NCBI GenBank assembly: GCA_003058495.1
Contig: QBVC01000018.1
Span: 62,001 to 126,000 of the forward strand
Source of the DNA: a gamma proteobacterium symbiont of Ctena orbiculata
GTDB taxonomy: Bacteria > Pseudomonadota > Gammaproteobacteria > Chromatiales > Chromatiaceae
Length of the DNA: 64,000 nt
Direction of reading: 5' to 3'
The translations under genes and the position numbers were made by a program. The notes under the pieces were generated by a model that was given only the letters and a program-made list of their open reading frames with translations, ran no database searches and was not told the DNA's origin. How positions within the stretch are numbered: the first letter of the stretch is position 1; every line of letters begins with the position of its first letter. Of this stretch, positions 15,739-25,269 are shown one piece after another.

Positions 15739-18207
15739 ATGATGACCAACACAGTCTTAGCCGCAATCGCCATCGTCACGCTGCTGACGCTCGCCTATCG
15801 CCGCAGCGGAATCGCCGCGGCGGCCCTGTCCGCGGCCGTTCTGTCCGCGGCCTCTGCCCTGTTGACCGGATTCGGCCCCCTGACCTGGCTGTTGACCGCC
15901 CTGTTTATCGTCTGTCTGCCGTTTGCAATCCCCACCCTGCGCCGACGGTTCCTGTCGAAACCCACCCTCTCCATCATGAAACGTCTGCTGCCGCCGCTTT
16001 CGGAAACCGAAAAAGAGGCGATCGATGCCGGCAATGTCTGGTGGGATGGAGAGCTCTTCAGCGGCAAACCGGATTGGCAGCGCCTGCTCTCCGCCGACAA
16101 GCCGAGCATCAGTGAGGAGGAGCAGGCCTTCATCGACGGCCCAGTCACCGAACTCTGCCGCATGGTCGACAAGTGGCGGATCAACCATCAGCTGAACCGA
16201 TTGCCCGAGCCCATCGTCGACTATGTCCGCGACCACGGTTTTCTCGGCATGATCATCCCGAAACGCTACGGGGGGCTGGAATTCTCGCCGGTTGCGCAAT
16301 CCGAGATCCTGCTGCGCCTGAGCAACACCGGCAGCGGCGTCAGCTATCTGGTGGGCGTGCCCAACTCCCTCGGCCCCGGCGAGCTGCTGATCAAGTACGG
16401 CACCGATGCGCAGAAGGAGTACTACCTGCCCCGCCTCGCCAGCGGCAAGGAGATCCCCTGCTTTGCCCTCACCGGCCCCACCGCCGGTTCGGATGCCACC
16501 TCGATCCCCGATACCGGAACGGTATGCATGGGTGAATGGGAGGGGGAAGAGGTGATCGGGATGCGCCTCAACTTCTCCAAGCGCTATATCACCCTCTCCT
16601 CCATCGCCACCCTCGTCGGGCTTGCATTCAGGCTCAAGGATCCGGACGGGCTGATCGGCGACACCAAGGATTACGGCATCACCTGCGCGCTGATTCCGCA
16701 TGATGCAAAAGGATTGCAGATCGGGCGGCGCCACCTGCCCGTGGGCGATGTCTTTCTCAACGGACCCCTGCAGGGCAAGGACGTGTTTGTACCGCTAAGC
16801 TTCATCATCGGCGGTCCGGAAATGGCCGGCAAGGGCTGGCGCATGCTGGTGAACTGCCTCTCCGTGGGACGCGCCGTCACCCTGCCCACCACAGCAGTGG
16901 CAGTGAGCAAGCGCTCCCTGCTCGGGACCAGCGCCTACGCCAGTCTGCGCCAGCAATTCGGCGTCTCGATTGCCCAATTCGAGGGTATCCAGAAACCACT
17001 GGCCCGCATCGCGGGTCTAAGCTATATCATCGATGCGTCGCGCCTGCAGACCATCCAGTCCATCGTTGAGGGCAACAAACCGAGTGTCCCCTCGGCGATA
17101 TTGAAGTACCACACCACGGAAATGGCCAGGCAGTGCATCATCGATGCCATGGATATTCACGCCGGCAAGGCCGTCGTCAAGGGACCGAAGAACTATATCG
17201 CCGATATGTATGAATCGATGCCTGTGGCCATCACCGTGGAGGGTGCGAACATCCTCACCCGCAACCTGATGATCTTCGGCCAGGGCGCCACCCGGTCGCA
17301 TCCCTATGTGATGCAGGAGATGACGCTGGCCCACGCCGAGGAGACTCCGGAGGTGATCGCCAGGTTCGATGCCACCCTGGCGGCGCATATCGGCCACACG
17401 ATCAGCAATTTTGCCCGCATGCTGGTGATGGGACTCGGCCTCTCCCGCGAGGCCGCGGCGACGGAGAAGCGTCATCTGCTTCCCTACTACCGGCACTTCA
17501 ACCGGCTCAGCAGCCTGTTCGCCGTGATCACCGATGTGGCCCTGCTCAATCTGAACGCGAGGCTGAAATTCAGGGAGATGCTCTCGGCCCGCCTGGGCGA
17601 CCTGTTGAGCATGCTGTTTCTTGGCAGCATGGTGATCAAGCAGCACGAGGAGAGCCGACAGGCGGATGAAGAGTGGCCGCTGGCCCAGTGGGCCCTCGAC
17701 CATCTGCTCTATCAGTATCAGACAGCCTTCGACCAGCTGCTGGAGAATTGGCCCAACCGTTTTGTGCCCCTGGTATTGAAGCGGCTTGCATTTCCCCTCG
17801 GCGGACGCTTCACAGCACCGAAGGACAGCCTGGAGAAGGCGATCGTCGGACTGGTCACCGCGGATAGCTCAACCAGGGCCGACTTGACCAGCGGCCTCTA
17901 CTTGGAGGCGGGGGCGAACAACCCCCTGGCCGAGGTGAATCAGGTCTTCCTCGAGAGTCTGCTCCTGCAACCGATCCTGAAACGGGTCAAGGCCGCATTG
18001 CGCGCGGGGGAATTGATCCCGCCCGAGGATGGCGACCTCGCCGGCGCGGCCCTGAGCGCCGCCCTGGTCACCGAACACGAGGCCGAGCAGCTGCGGCGCT
18101 TCGACCGTCACCTGATGGCCGTCATCCATGTGGATGACTTCGACGAGTCGGAACTGGTGCGCACGCCGTATCATGAGCAAGACGACCGAAAACAGATCAC
18201 TGGATGA
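15739..18207 (+). CDS. fadE: Acyl-CoA dehydrogenase FadE
   Basis: An 822-residue protein matching the long gammaproteobacterial FadE: two to three hydrophobic N-terminal segments (residues 5-75), then the acyl-CoA dehydrogenase core (FALTGPTAGSDATSIPDTG flavin and substrate loop, GGPEMAGKGWRMLVNCLSVGR, ITVEGANILTRNLMIFGQG) and a C-terminal DUF1974 extension. It catalyses the first step of fatty-acid beta-oxidation at the membrane. A GGGAG ribosome site precedes the start. It leads a five-gene operon. Confidence 0.95.
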   Translation: MMTNTVLAAIAIVTLLTLAYRRSGIAAAALSAAVLSAASALLTGFGPLTWLLTALFIVCLPFAIPTLRRRFLSKPTLSIMKRLLPPLSETEKEAIDAGNVWWDGELFSGKPDWQRLLSADKPSISEEEQAFIDGPVTELCRMVDKWRINHQLNRLPEPIVDYVRDHGFLGMIIPKRYGGLEFSPVAQSEILLRLSNTGSGVSYLVGVPNSLGPGELLIKYGTDAQKEYYLPRLASGKEIPCFALTGPTAGSDATSIPDTGTVCMGEWEGEEVIGMRLNFSKRYITLSSIATLVGLAFRLKDPDGLIGDTKDYGITCALIPHDAKGLQIGRRHLPVGDVFLNGPLQGKDVFVPLSFIIGGPEMAGKGWRMLVNCLSVGRAVTLPTTAVAVSKRSLLGTSAYASLRQQFGVSIAQFEGIQKPLARIAGLSYIIDASRLQTIQSIVEGNKPSVPSAILKYHTTEMARQCIIDAMDIHAGKAVVKGPKNYIADMYESMPVAITVEGANILTRNLMIFGQGATRSHPYVMQEMTLAHAEETPEVIARFDATLAAHIGHTISNFARMLVMGLGLSREAAATEKRHLLPYYRHFNRLSSLFAVITDVALLNLNARLKFREMLSARLGDLLSMLFLGSMVIKQHEESRQADEEWPLAQWALDHLLYQYQTAFDQLLENWPNRFVPLVLKRLAFPLGGRFTAPKDSLEKAIVGLVTADSSTRADLTSGLYLEAGANNPLAEVNQVFLESLLLQPILKRVKAALRAGELIPPEDGDLAGAALSAALVTEHEAEQLRRFDRHLMAVIHVDDFDESELVRTPYHEQDDRKQITG

Positions 18208-18248
18208 AAAGACCCCGGTAAGGGATAGGTAGCGGAGGAGAGAGACCG

Positions 18249-20666
18249 ATGAATTCAACTGCTCAAATGAGTGTGCGGGAAGTGAGTAAACCGGCTATCG
18301 GCATACCCGTCTTCGCACGGGTCGCCGTGCTCGGCGCCGGCGTGATGGGGGCGCAGATAGCCGCCCACTTCGCCAATGCGGGCATAGCCGCCCTGCTGTT
18401 CGACCTGCCCAAGGAGGGTAAGGACAAAAGCGCTATCGCCAAACAGGCGATCAAGGCGCTCGCAAAGCAGAAACCGGAACCCTTGGCCATCCCCCGCTAC
18501 GCCTCGAGGATCACCCCCTGTAACTATGACGACGACCTGGAAAAGCTCTCGGCCTGCGACCTGGTGATCGAGGCGATCGCGGAAAGAATGGAGTGGAAGA
18601 GCGATCTCTATCAAAAGATCGCCCCCCACCTCAATCCCGGTGCGGTTCTTGCCAGCAATACCTCCGGCCTCTCCATAACCGAGCTGGCCGCGGGACTACC
18701 CACCGAACTGCGCAGGCGTTTTCTCGGCATCCATTTTTTCAATCCGCCGCGCTATATGCCGCTGGTCGAGTTGATCGCCCAAGCCGAGACTTCGGCTGAA
18801 GTTACCGACAGCATCGAGAGCTTTTGCGTTTCCACCCTCGGCAAGGGGATAGTCAGGGCCAGGGATACGGTCAATTTCATCGCCAACCGGCTCGGACTCT
18901 TCTCCATGATGGCGACCATCCACCACGCGGAGCGGCTCGGGCTCAACTTCGAGACCGTCGATGCACTCACCGGAAAATCGATCGGCCGCCCGAAGAGCGC
19001 GACCCTGCGCACCGCCGACCTGGTGGGGCTCGATACCATGCGCCATGTGTTGAACAACACGGCGGAGAGCCTCAAGGACGATCCCTGGGCCTCGGTCTAC
19101 AGCATCCCCGGCTGGCTCGACACCCTGGTTGAAAAAGGCGCCCTCGGCGCCAAGACCAAGGCGGGCGTCTATAAAAAACAGGCGGGTGAAATCCTGGTCT
19201 ATGAGCCTGCCGATGGCAGCTACCGTAAAAGCAGAGTCAAGATACCGGGCAAGGTTGAGAAGGTCCTGAAGGACTACAAGAATCCCAACCGCCTGGCAAG
19301 GCTTCGCGAGATCAAGGACCCCCACGCGGAATTCGTCTGGTCCATCCAGCGTGACGTCTTTCACTATGCGGCCTATCTGCTCGATACCATCGCCGACAAC
19401 GCCAGGGAGGTCGACATGGCGATCCGCTGGGGATTCGGCTGGAAACAGGGTCCCTTCGAGATCTGGCAGCAGGCCGGATGGCAGGCCGTCGCCGAACTGA
19501 TCCAGGAGGACATAGAGAGCGGCAGGACGATCACCAGCGAACCCCTGCCGACATGGGTCAGGGAGATCGACGGGGCGCACACACCCCAGGGATCCTGGTC
19601 ACCCGGCGACGACGCCTTTCACCCCCGCTCCAGGCTCGAGGTCTACAAGCGTCAGCGCGCCCCCGAACTACTGGTCGGCGAACAGTCCGAACGCCAGGAG
19701 ATATTGTTCGAAAACGATGCCGCTCGCTTCTGGCTCAGCGATGGGGATGTCGGGGTGCTGAGCTTCAAGACCAAGCTGCACACCATCGACAACGGCGTGC
19801 TCGACAGCCTCAACCAGGCCGCCGAGCTGGCGGAACAACAGCTGGCGGGGATGGTGATCTGGCACCCGGACGAGCCCTTCAGCGCGGGGGCCGATCTGAA
19901 GTCGTTCATGCCGGTTGCGTTGAAGAGCATCCTGCCGGGAAATACCGCCCTCGACGACCTGTTGCAGAAGTTCCAGCAGAGCTGTATCCGCATGCGCAGA
20001 GCCAACATCCCGGTGGTCGCCGCGGTGCAGGGACTGGCCCTGGGCGGCGGCTGTGAACTGATGATGCAGTGCGACCGGGTGGTCGCCGCCCATGAGAGCT
20101 ACATCGGCCTGGTCGAGGTGGGCGTGGGACTGATCCCCGCGGGCAGCGGCTGCATGGAGCTGGCCCGGCGCGCCTCGATCAAGGCGGCGGGCGGCGACAC
20201 TTTCGAATCCTTGAAGGATATCTTCGAGACCGTCGCCATGGGCAAGGTGGCCACCAGCGCCATCCAGGCCAAGGCCTTCGGCTTTCTGCGCGAGAGCGAC
20301 CTCGTGGTGATGAACCGCCATGAGCTGCTGCATGCCGCCATCGCCCAGGTGCGGGCGCTCGACGCCGCCAACTACCGCCCCCCCCTCGAGACCCCGATAC
20401 GGGCCGGCGGGCGTGCCGCCATCGCCAATTTCAAGGCGGCGATGACCAATATGCATGCCGGCGGTTTTATCTCCGACTACGACATGAAGATCGGTAACTT
20501 CGTCGCCGAGGCGCTCTGCGGCGGTGCCGTCGATGCGGGCACCGAACTCCCCGAGAGCTGGTACCTGCGCTATGAGCGGGAGGGCTTCCGCACGCTGCTG
20601 AAAAATACAAAGACACACGCCCGGGTGAAACATATGCTCGATACCGGCAAGCCCCTGCGCAACTGA
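18249..20666 (+). CDS. 3-hydroxyacyl-CoA dehydrogenase / enoyl-CoA hydratase fusion, FadN domain order
   Basis: An 805-residue bifunctional enzyme. The NAD-binding dehydrogenase is first (VAVLGAGVMGAQIAAHFANA from about residue 27; SNTSGLSITELA; HFFNPPRYMPLVE; NFIANRLGLFSM), followed by the second dehydrogenase domain and, at the C-terminus, the crotonase domain (DEPFSAGADLKSF, QGLALGGGCELMMQCDR, GVGLIPAGSG). This order is the reverse of FadB/FadJ and matches the FadN type first described in Bacillus. It would carry out the hydration and oxidation steps after FadE. The ribosome site GGAGGAGAGAG precedes ATG 18249. Confidence 0.93.
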   Translation: MNSTAQMSVREVSKPAIGIPVFARVAVLGAGVMGAQIAAHFANAGIAALLFDLPKEGKDKSAIAKQAIKALAKQKPEPLAIPRYASRITPCNYDDDLEKLSACDLVIEAIAERMEWKSDLYQKIAPHLNPGAVLASNTSGLSITELAAGLPTELRRRFLGIHFFNPPRYMPLVELIAQAETSAEVTDSIESFCVSTLGKGIVRARDTVNFIANRLGLFSMMATIHHAERLGLNFETVDALTGKSIGRPKSATLRTADLVGLDTMRHVLNNTAESLKDDPWASVYSIPGWLDTLVEKGALGAKTKAGVYKKQAGEILVYEPADGSYRKSRVKIPGKVEKVLKDYKNPNRLARLREIKDPHAEFVWSIQRDVFHYAAYLLDTIADNAREVDMAIRWGFGWKQGPFEIWQQAGWQAVAELIQEDIESGRTITSEPLPTWVREIDGAHTPQGSWSPGDDAFHPRSRLEVYKRQRAPELLVGEQSERQEILFENDAARFWLSDGDVGVLSFKTKLHTIDNGVLDSLNQAAELAEQQLAGMVIWHPDEPFSAGADLKSFMPVALKSILPGNTALDDLLQKFQQSCIRMRRANIPVVAAVQGLALGGGCELMMQCDRVVAAHESYIGLVEVGVGLIPAGSGCMELARRASIKAAGGDTFESLKDIFETVAMGKVATSAIQAKAFGFLRESDLVVMNRHELLHAAIAQVRALDAANYRPPLETPIRAGGRAAIANFKAAMTNMHAGGFISDYDMKIGNFVAEALCGGAVDAGTELPESWYLRYEREGFRTLLKNTKTHARVKHMLDTGKPLRN

Positions 20667-20680
20667 ACGAGGAGAAGAGA

Positions 20681-21865
20681 ATGAGTGAACAGGCCTATAT
20701 CGTGGCAGCAAGACGGACGCCCGTCGGCAAGGCCCCGCGTGGCGTATTCCGCCAGACCCGTCCGGACGATCTCCTCACCCATGTCATCCAGGGTGTGGTC
20801 AGCGACAGCGGTGGACTGCAGGGCGAGCGGATCGACGATGTGATCATCGGCTGCGCCATGCCCGAGGCGGAACAGGGCCTCAACGTGGCCCGCATCGCCA
20901 CCCTGCTCGCCGGACTGCCGGACAGCGTACCCGGCGTCACGGTCAACCGCTTCTGCTCCTCCGGCCTGCAGAGCATCGCCATGGCGGCGGACAGAATCCG
21001 CCTCGGCGAGGCCGACATCGTCATCGCCGGCGGCGTGGAGAGCATGAGCATGGTGCCGATGATGGGCAACAAGGTGGCGATGAATCCGGCAGTGTTCGAG
21101 GACGACAATCTGGCGATCGCCTATGGCATGGGTATTACCGCGGAAAAGGTGGCCGAGCGCTGGAAGGTCAGCCGCGAGGATCAGGATGCCTTCGCCCTGA
21201 GGAGCCATCAACGGGCGCTGGCCGCTATCGGCGCCGGCCATTTCGATAGGGAGATACTGCCCTACACCGTGCAACAGCATCTTCCCGACGAAGGAAACGC
21301 GATACGCCTGGTAGAAAAGCCGGTATCCGCCGATGAAGGTCCGAGAGCCGACTCCACCCCCGAAGGCCTGGCCAAGCTGCGTCCGGTGTTTGCCGCCAAG
21401 GGCAGTGTCACCGCGGGCAACAGTTCACAGATGAGCGACGGCGCCGGCGCCCTGGTGGTGATGAGCGAAAGCAGGATGCGCTCATTGAATCTGGAGCCCC
21501 TGGCGCGCTTCGCGGGATACAGTGTCGCCGGCGTACCCGCGGAGATCATGGGCATAGGGCCCAAGGAGGCGATCCCCAAGCTGGAGAGGCAGACCGGGAT
21601 CAAGCTCGACGATGTCAGCTGGATCGAACTCAACGAGGCCTTCGCCGCACAGAGCCTGGCGGTGATGCGGGAGATGGATATGGATCCGCAAAAGGTCAAT
21701 CCCCTCGGCGGCGCCATCGCCCTGGGACATCCCCTGGGCGCCACCGGCGCCATCCGCACCGCCACCCTGCTCCACGGTCTGCAGCGCACCAATCAGCGCT
21801 ACGGCATGGTGACCATGTGTATCGGCACCGGGATGGGTGCCGCCGGCCTGTTCGAGCGCTGTTGA
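20681..21865 (+). CDS. fadA: Acetyl-CoA acyltransferase (3-ketoacyl-CoA thiolase)
   Basis: A 394-residue thiolase with nucleophilic Cys 92 in VNRFCSSGLQSIA, the ELNEAFAAQ block, the catalytic His in GGAIALGHPLGATG and the second cysteine in TMCIGTGMGAAG. It cleaves 3-ketoacyl-CoA to acetyl-CoA and a shortened acyl-CoA. It follows the FadN-type gene by 14 bases, with a GAGGAGAAG ribosome site. Confidence 0.95.
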   Translation: MSEQAYIVAARRTPVGKAPRGVFRQTRPDDLLTHVIQGVVSDSGGLQGERIDDVIIGCAMPEAEQGLNVARIATLLAGLPDSVPGVTVNRFCSSGLQSIAMAADRIRLGEADIVIAGGVESMSMVPMMGNKVAMNPAVFEDDNLAIAYGMGITAEKVAERWKVSREDQDAFALRSHQRALAAIGAGHFDREILPYTVQQHLPDEGNAIRLVEKPVSADEGPRADSTPEGLAKLRPVFAAKGSVTAGNSSQMSDGAGALVVMSESRMRSLNLEPLARFAGYSVAGVPAEIMGIGPKEAIPKLERQTGIKLDDVSWIELNEAFAAQSLAVMREMDMDPQKVNPLGGAIALGHPLGATGAIRTATLLHGLQRTNQRYGMVTMCIGTGMGAAGLFERC

Positions 21866-21905
21866 TCGATCCCTGTCGGGTGTGCATTTTCAAGGAGCAG
21901 ACGGC

Positions 21906-22412
21906 ATGAGTGGTGAAACCGTGACAACACCGGGCACCACGCCCGAAGAACGGGTGGTGAGCCTTTGGCGACGCTTCGGCAGCAACGCCATCGGTCGGCG
22001 CATCTACAGCCTGCTGTTCGGACGCATGGTGCCCTATACCGGCACCATCCGCCCGCAGATCGAGGAGATCTCTCCCGGTCGGGCCAAGGTCATCCTGCAG
22101 GACAGGGGCGCAGTGCGTAACCATCTCAACTCGATACACGCCATCGCCCTGGCGAATCTCGGTGAACTGGCCAGCGGTCTGGCGCTGATCGCGGCGATGC
22201 CGAAAACGGCCAAGGGCATAGTCACCCGCCTGGAGATCGACTATCTGAAAAAGGCCCGCGGCACCCTCACCGCCATCGGCGAGGCGGAGGTCCCGGAAGC
22301 GATCAACGAGCCCACCAGCCTGGAGGCCCGGGCGACGATCTGGAACCGTGACGGGGAGAGCGTCGCCACCCTCAACGTGCACTGGCTGCTGAGTCCCAGG
22401 GAGCCGGCGTGA
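21906..22412 (+). CDS. Hot-dog-fold thioesterase-like protein (DUF4442/PaaI group)
   Basis: A 168-residue protein. The core HLNSIHAIALANLGELASGLA has the helix of hot-dog thioesterases with N/H residues preceding it, followed by beta-rich KGIVTRLEIDYLKKARGTLTA. It likely releases acyl groups from CoA to limit acyl-CoA build-up during beta-oxidation. The ATG at 21906 was chosen; the frame is open further upstream across the end of fadA. Its stop overlaps the GTG of the next gene (GTGA). Confidence 0.78.
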   Translation: MSGETVTTPGTTPEERVVSLWRRFGSNAIGRRIYSLLFGRMVPYTGTIRPQIEEISPGRAKVILQDRGAVRNHLNSIHAIALANLGELASGLALIAAMPKTAKGIVTRLEIDYLKKARGTLTAIGEAEVPEAINEPTSLEARATIWNRDGESVATLNVHWLLSPREPA

Positions 22413-23407
22413 GCCCTGAATCGCCCCTGCAAACAGCATTCAGCAGGGAGGCCGGGATTCGGGTACCGCTCATCTGCGGTCCTATGTACCCCTGCTCCAA
22501 TCCCGAACTGGTTGCCGCGGCATCGCAAGCCGGCGGCATCGGCATCATCCAGCCGATCTCCATGACCTTTGTTCACGGCCACGATTTTCGCGAAGGGATC
22601 AGGCTGATAAAAAGCCTCACCGACAAGCCCATCGGTATGAACGCCCTGATCGAGAAATCCTCCAGGAAGTATCATGAGAGGATGGAGAACTGGGTCTCCA
22701 TTGCACTGGATGAAGGTGTACGCTTTTTTATCACCTCCCTCGGCAATCCCCGCTGGGTGGTCGAGCGGGTCAAGGCCTACGACGGTATCGTCTACCACGA
22801 TGTGACCGAGCGTAAATGGGCGCTGAAGGGGCTCGACGGCGGGGTCGACGGCCTGATCGCCGTCAACAACCGGGCGGGGGGACACGCCGGCCCCCTCACC
22901 CAGGAACAACTGCTGGATCAACTCGGCGACCTCGGGGTGCCGCTGATCTGCGCCGGCGGCATCGGTAACGAAAAGCAGTTCGCCGGGGCAATCCAGCAGG
23001 GCTATGCCGGCTGCCAGTTGGGCACACGCTTCATCGCCACCAGGGAGTGCAGTGCGGCGATGCCCTATAAACAGGCCATACTCGATGCCGAAGAGAGGGA
23101 TATCGTCCTCAGCAACCGCATCACCGGGGTCCCGGTTTCGATCATCAACACACCCTACATCGAAAGGATCGGCACCAAGGCGGGGGCGTTCGCCCGCTGG
23201 ATGTTGCAGGGGAGTAAGACCAAGCACTGGATGCGGATGTTCTACACCCTCCGCTCCGCCTTTCAACTGCGTAAGTCGTCTCTCGATGAGAAAGGGGAAA
23301 CGGAGTTCTGGCAGGCGGGCAAGAGTGTCGCGGGGATCCACCGGATCGAGCCTGTCGCCGCCATCATCGGAAGGTATGAATCCGCCCTGCAGGAATTAAG
23401 TGGATAA
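22409..23407 (+). CDS. Nitronate monooxygenase / FabK-like FMN enzyme
   Basis: A 332-residue TIM-barrel flavoenzyme. Visible family blocks are PLICGPMYPCSNPELVAAAS at the N-terminus, DGLIAVNNRAGGHAG (FMN and catalytic His region), VPLICAGGIGNEKQFAGAIQ and GCQLGTRFIATREC (phosphate binding). Members oxidise nitronates or reduce enoyl thioesters; in a beta-oxidation operon a role on unsaturated acyl-CoA is possible but unproven. It starts at GTG 22409, translationally coupled to the preceding gene. Confidence 0.82.
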   Translation: MSPESPLQTAFSREAGIRVPLICGPMYPCSNPELVAAASQAGGIGIIQPISMTFVHGHDFREGIRLIKSLTDKPIGMNALIEKSSRKYHERMENWVSIALDEGVRFFITSLGNPRWVVERVKAYDGIVYHDVTERKWALKGLDGGVDGLIAVNNRAGGHAGPLTQEQLLDQLGDLGVPLICAGGIGNEKQFAGAIQQGYAGCQLGTRFIATRECSAAMPYKQAILDAEERDIVLSNRITGVPVSIINTPYIERIGTKAGAFARWMLQGSKTKHWMRMFYTLRSAFQLRKSSLDEKGETEFWQAGKSVAGIHRIEPVAAIIGRYESALQELSG

Positions 23408-23481
23408 AAAGGCAGACGAGGAGAGAAGGGGATCCGGAAAGGTTCACTGTTATGCACAAACGGACTGGTTAAGCAAAAGAG

Positions 23482-23787
23482 ATGAAAATAGTTCAATCGG
23501 CGCTAGAGATGCTTGGCATTGTTCTGCTTCGTTTCAAACTCCTGCCGCGGATTTGGGCAGCCGCACTTATTGCGGTAAATCTAACTTCCTTGTTTTTTGT
23601 TGATACCCTATATGGCCAGGCAGCATTGGCCGCGGTCGTTTCAGGCCTGATAATCATGGTTATTCTCTATTCCAGATCGGGTTTCACCCGACTATTGGGT
23701 ATTGGCCATATATTCTGGGTTCCCATGATTTATTGGCTGATTACGGAAATGCCTTTCAATGATGGTCGACCCTATTTGACTGAGTGA
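23482..23787 (+). CDS. Small membrane protein, three helices
   Basis: A 101-residue hydrophobic protein with three or four membrane segments (about residues 8-25, 26-40, 44-64 and 70-88) and an acidic end (NDGRPYLTE). No family name is recognised, though short proteins with IWAAALIAVNLTSLFF-like segments are common in proteobacteria. An AAAAGAGATG context precedes the start. It lies 74 bases after the fad operon and has lower GC than its neighbours. Confidence 0.6.
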   Translation: MKIVQSALEMLGIVLLRFKLLPRIWAAALIAVNLTSLFFVDTLYGQAALAAVVSGLIIMVILYSRSGFTRLLGIGHIFWVPMIYWLITEMPFNDGRPYLTE

Positions 23788-23965
23788 CTTTGGTGCCTGA
23801 TTGCTGTCAACAGCATTTCACTTGTGGTTGACGCTACCGATGTGACTCGATACCTTCTTGGAGAAAGCGATCCGCACTATTCGTGGAACTAAGCCGGCCA
23901 CAGGGAATATCGGAGTATCTTCACAATCATTTCAATCAGCATTCATTCGCTGACAACTCGAATCC

Positions 23966-25111
23966 CTATTCAAGCAAATACTCGTATCGCCTGTCAGTCA
24001 GGATCCTCATGAAGGCCACCAGCGCATCGATACGCTTTTTGTTCAACGCCGGCCCCGTCTCCAGTTCCTTTAATGAGATATTGTCATTGACTTCAGCCAC
24101 TGCCCATTTTTCACCGCTTTCAGGATTGATCCGGTTTTTCGCGCTGCGGCTGTTGTATTTGTTGTAGAACATCACCACGGTGCGCAGCTCCTCGAACACG
24201 CCGTTGTGCATATAGGGCCCGGTCACCGCCACGTTGCGCAGGGTCGGCACCTTGAACTTGCCGGCCTGGCCGGCGTCATCCACCCGGGGATTGTCCAGCA
24301 GGCCGCGATCCACATGATCCTCGGCGACACCATTGAGCCTTCGAACGGCCCGGTTCTCCGGCACGCCGATGTTGTGGTATTCGTAGTTGGAGAAGGTCTC
24401 GCCCTCGCTGCCGGGTAGGCGCTTCAGCTGGTGGCAGAGATTGCAGTTGCTGAACTGCTGGGAGAAGAACAGGGTCATGCCCAGGTCCTCCTGGGTGGTC
24501 AGTTCGTACTCGCCACGCAGATAGCGGTCATATTTGGAGTCGAAGGGGGCGAACAGCTCGGTCTTCTCGAACGCGGCAATACTCCCCGCCATGGCGGCAT
24601 AGGCCCGTTCGGCATCCTCGAAGATCTCCTCGCCGTAAAACTGTTTGAAGGCTGTGATGTAGGCGTCACTCTCCATCAACCTTTGCACCACGGCGGCCTT
24701 GTCGGGCATGCCCATCTCGATGGGATTGACGGGTGGTCCACCCGCCTGCCCCGCCAGGTCCAGCTCACGTCCATCATGAAACTGGCCGCCCACATAGTTA
24801 CCCTTATCATTCAGCCGGAAAGCTGGACTGAAGGCGGCATAGGCGGCGGTCGGCGCATTGCGATCCCCCAGGGATCTGCCATCGTCGCCCAGGGATACGG
24901 CGCCCCCCACGCCGTTGTCGCGGCCGTCGGCAAAACCGCTCTCCGGGGAGTGGCAGGTGGCGCAGGCCTGGGTGCGGTTCCAGGACAGGTTCTTGTCGAA
25001 AAAGAGCGCCTGCCCCAGGGCCTCAACCGTTTCGAATCCGGCCGTCGACTGTGGGGACAGGAGGATACATGTAAATGTTACTATGGTTGTCGCCAGTATT
25101 CGTAAATGCAC
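23966..25111 (-). CDS. Di-haem cytochrome c peroxidase, MauG-like
   Basis: A 381-residue periplasmic protein with signal peptide (cleavage near STAG, residue 25) and two haem c sites, CATCH (residues 50-54) and CNLCH (223-227). The segments RDNGVGGAVS, GDRNAPTAAYAAF and KFKVPTLRNVAVTGPYMHNG are typical of the bacterial di-haem peroxidase/MauG family. It would reduce peroxide or oxidise a partner protein. It is separated from the upstream imelysin operon by a twin-hairpin repeat but has the same direction, so it may be the last gene of that operon. Confidence 0.9.
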   Translation of the reverse strand: MHLRILATTIVTFTCILLSPQSTAGFETVEALGQALFFDKNLSWNRTQACATCHSPESGFADGRDNGVGGAVSLGDDGRSLGDRNAPTAAYAAFSPAFRLNDKGNYVGGQFHDGRELDLAGQAGGPPVNPIEMGMPDKAAVVQRLMESDAYITAFKQFYGEEIFEDAERAYAAMAGSIAAFEKTELFAPFDSKYDRYLRGEYELTTQEDLGMTLFFSQQFSNCNLCHQLKRLPGSEGETFSNYEYHNIGVPENRAVRRLNGVAEDHVDRGLLDNPRVDDAGQAGKFKVPTLRNVAVTGPYMHNGVFEELRTVVMFYNKYNSRSAKNRINPESGEKWAVAEVNDNISLKELETGPALNKKRIDALVAFMRILTDRRYEYLLE

Positions 25112-25159
25112 TCTGTTCTCCCAGAAAGAGGTCTCATAACCAAATAAACACTGCTTAAC

Positions 25160-25230
25160 TCGTCATTCCGGTGAAAACCGGAAGCTATCTGTTAGATATT
25201 TCCGGATCCCGGCATGCGCCGGGATGACGA
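25160..25230. repeat. Twin-hairpin palindromic repeat (REP/MITE-like)
   Basis: The element is bounded by TCGTCAT and ATGACGA. Inside are two perfect hairpins: TTCCGGT/ACCGGAA with loop GAAA (25166-25183) and ATCCCGGC/GCCGGGAT with loop ATGC (25206-25225). The TCGTCATTCC...GGGATGACGA form is a widespread intergenic repeat type in proteobacteria. It sits between the DUF1513 gene and the MauG-like gene and could attenuate or stabilise the transcript. Confidence 0.75.
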
Positions 25231-25269
25231 ATAACAAATTAATCAGAGCATCCCTAAAAAATGAATCCG

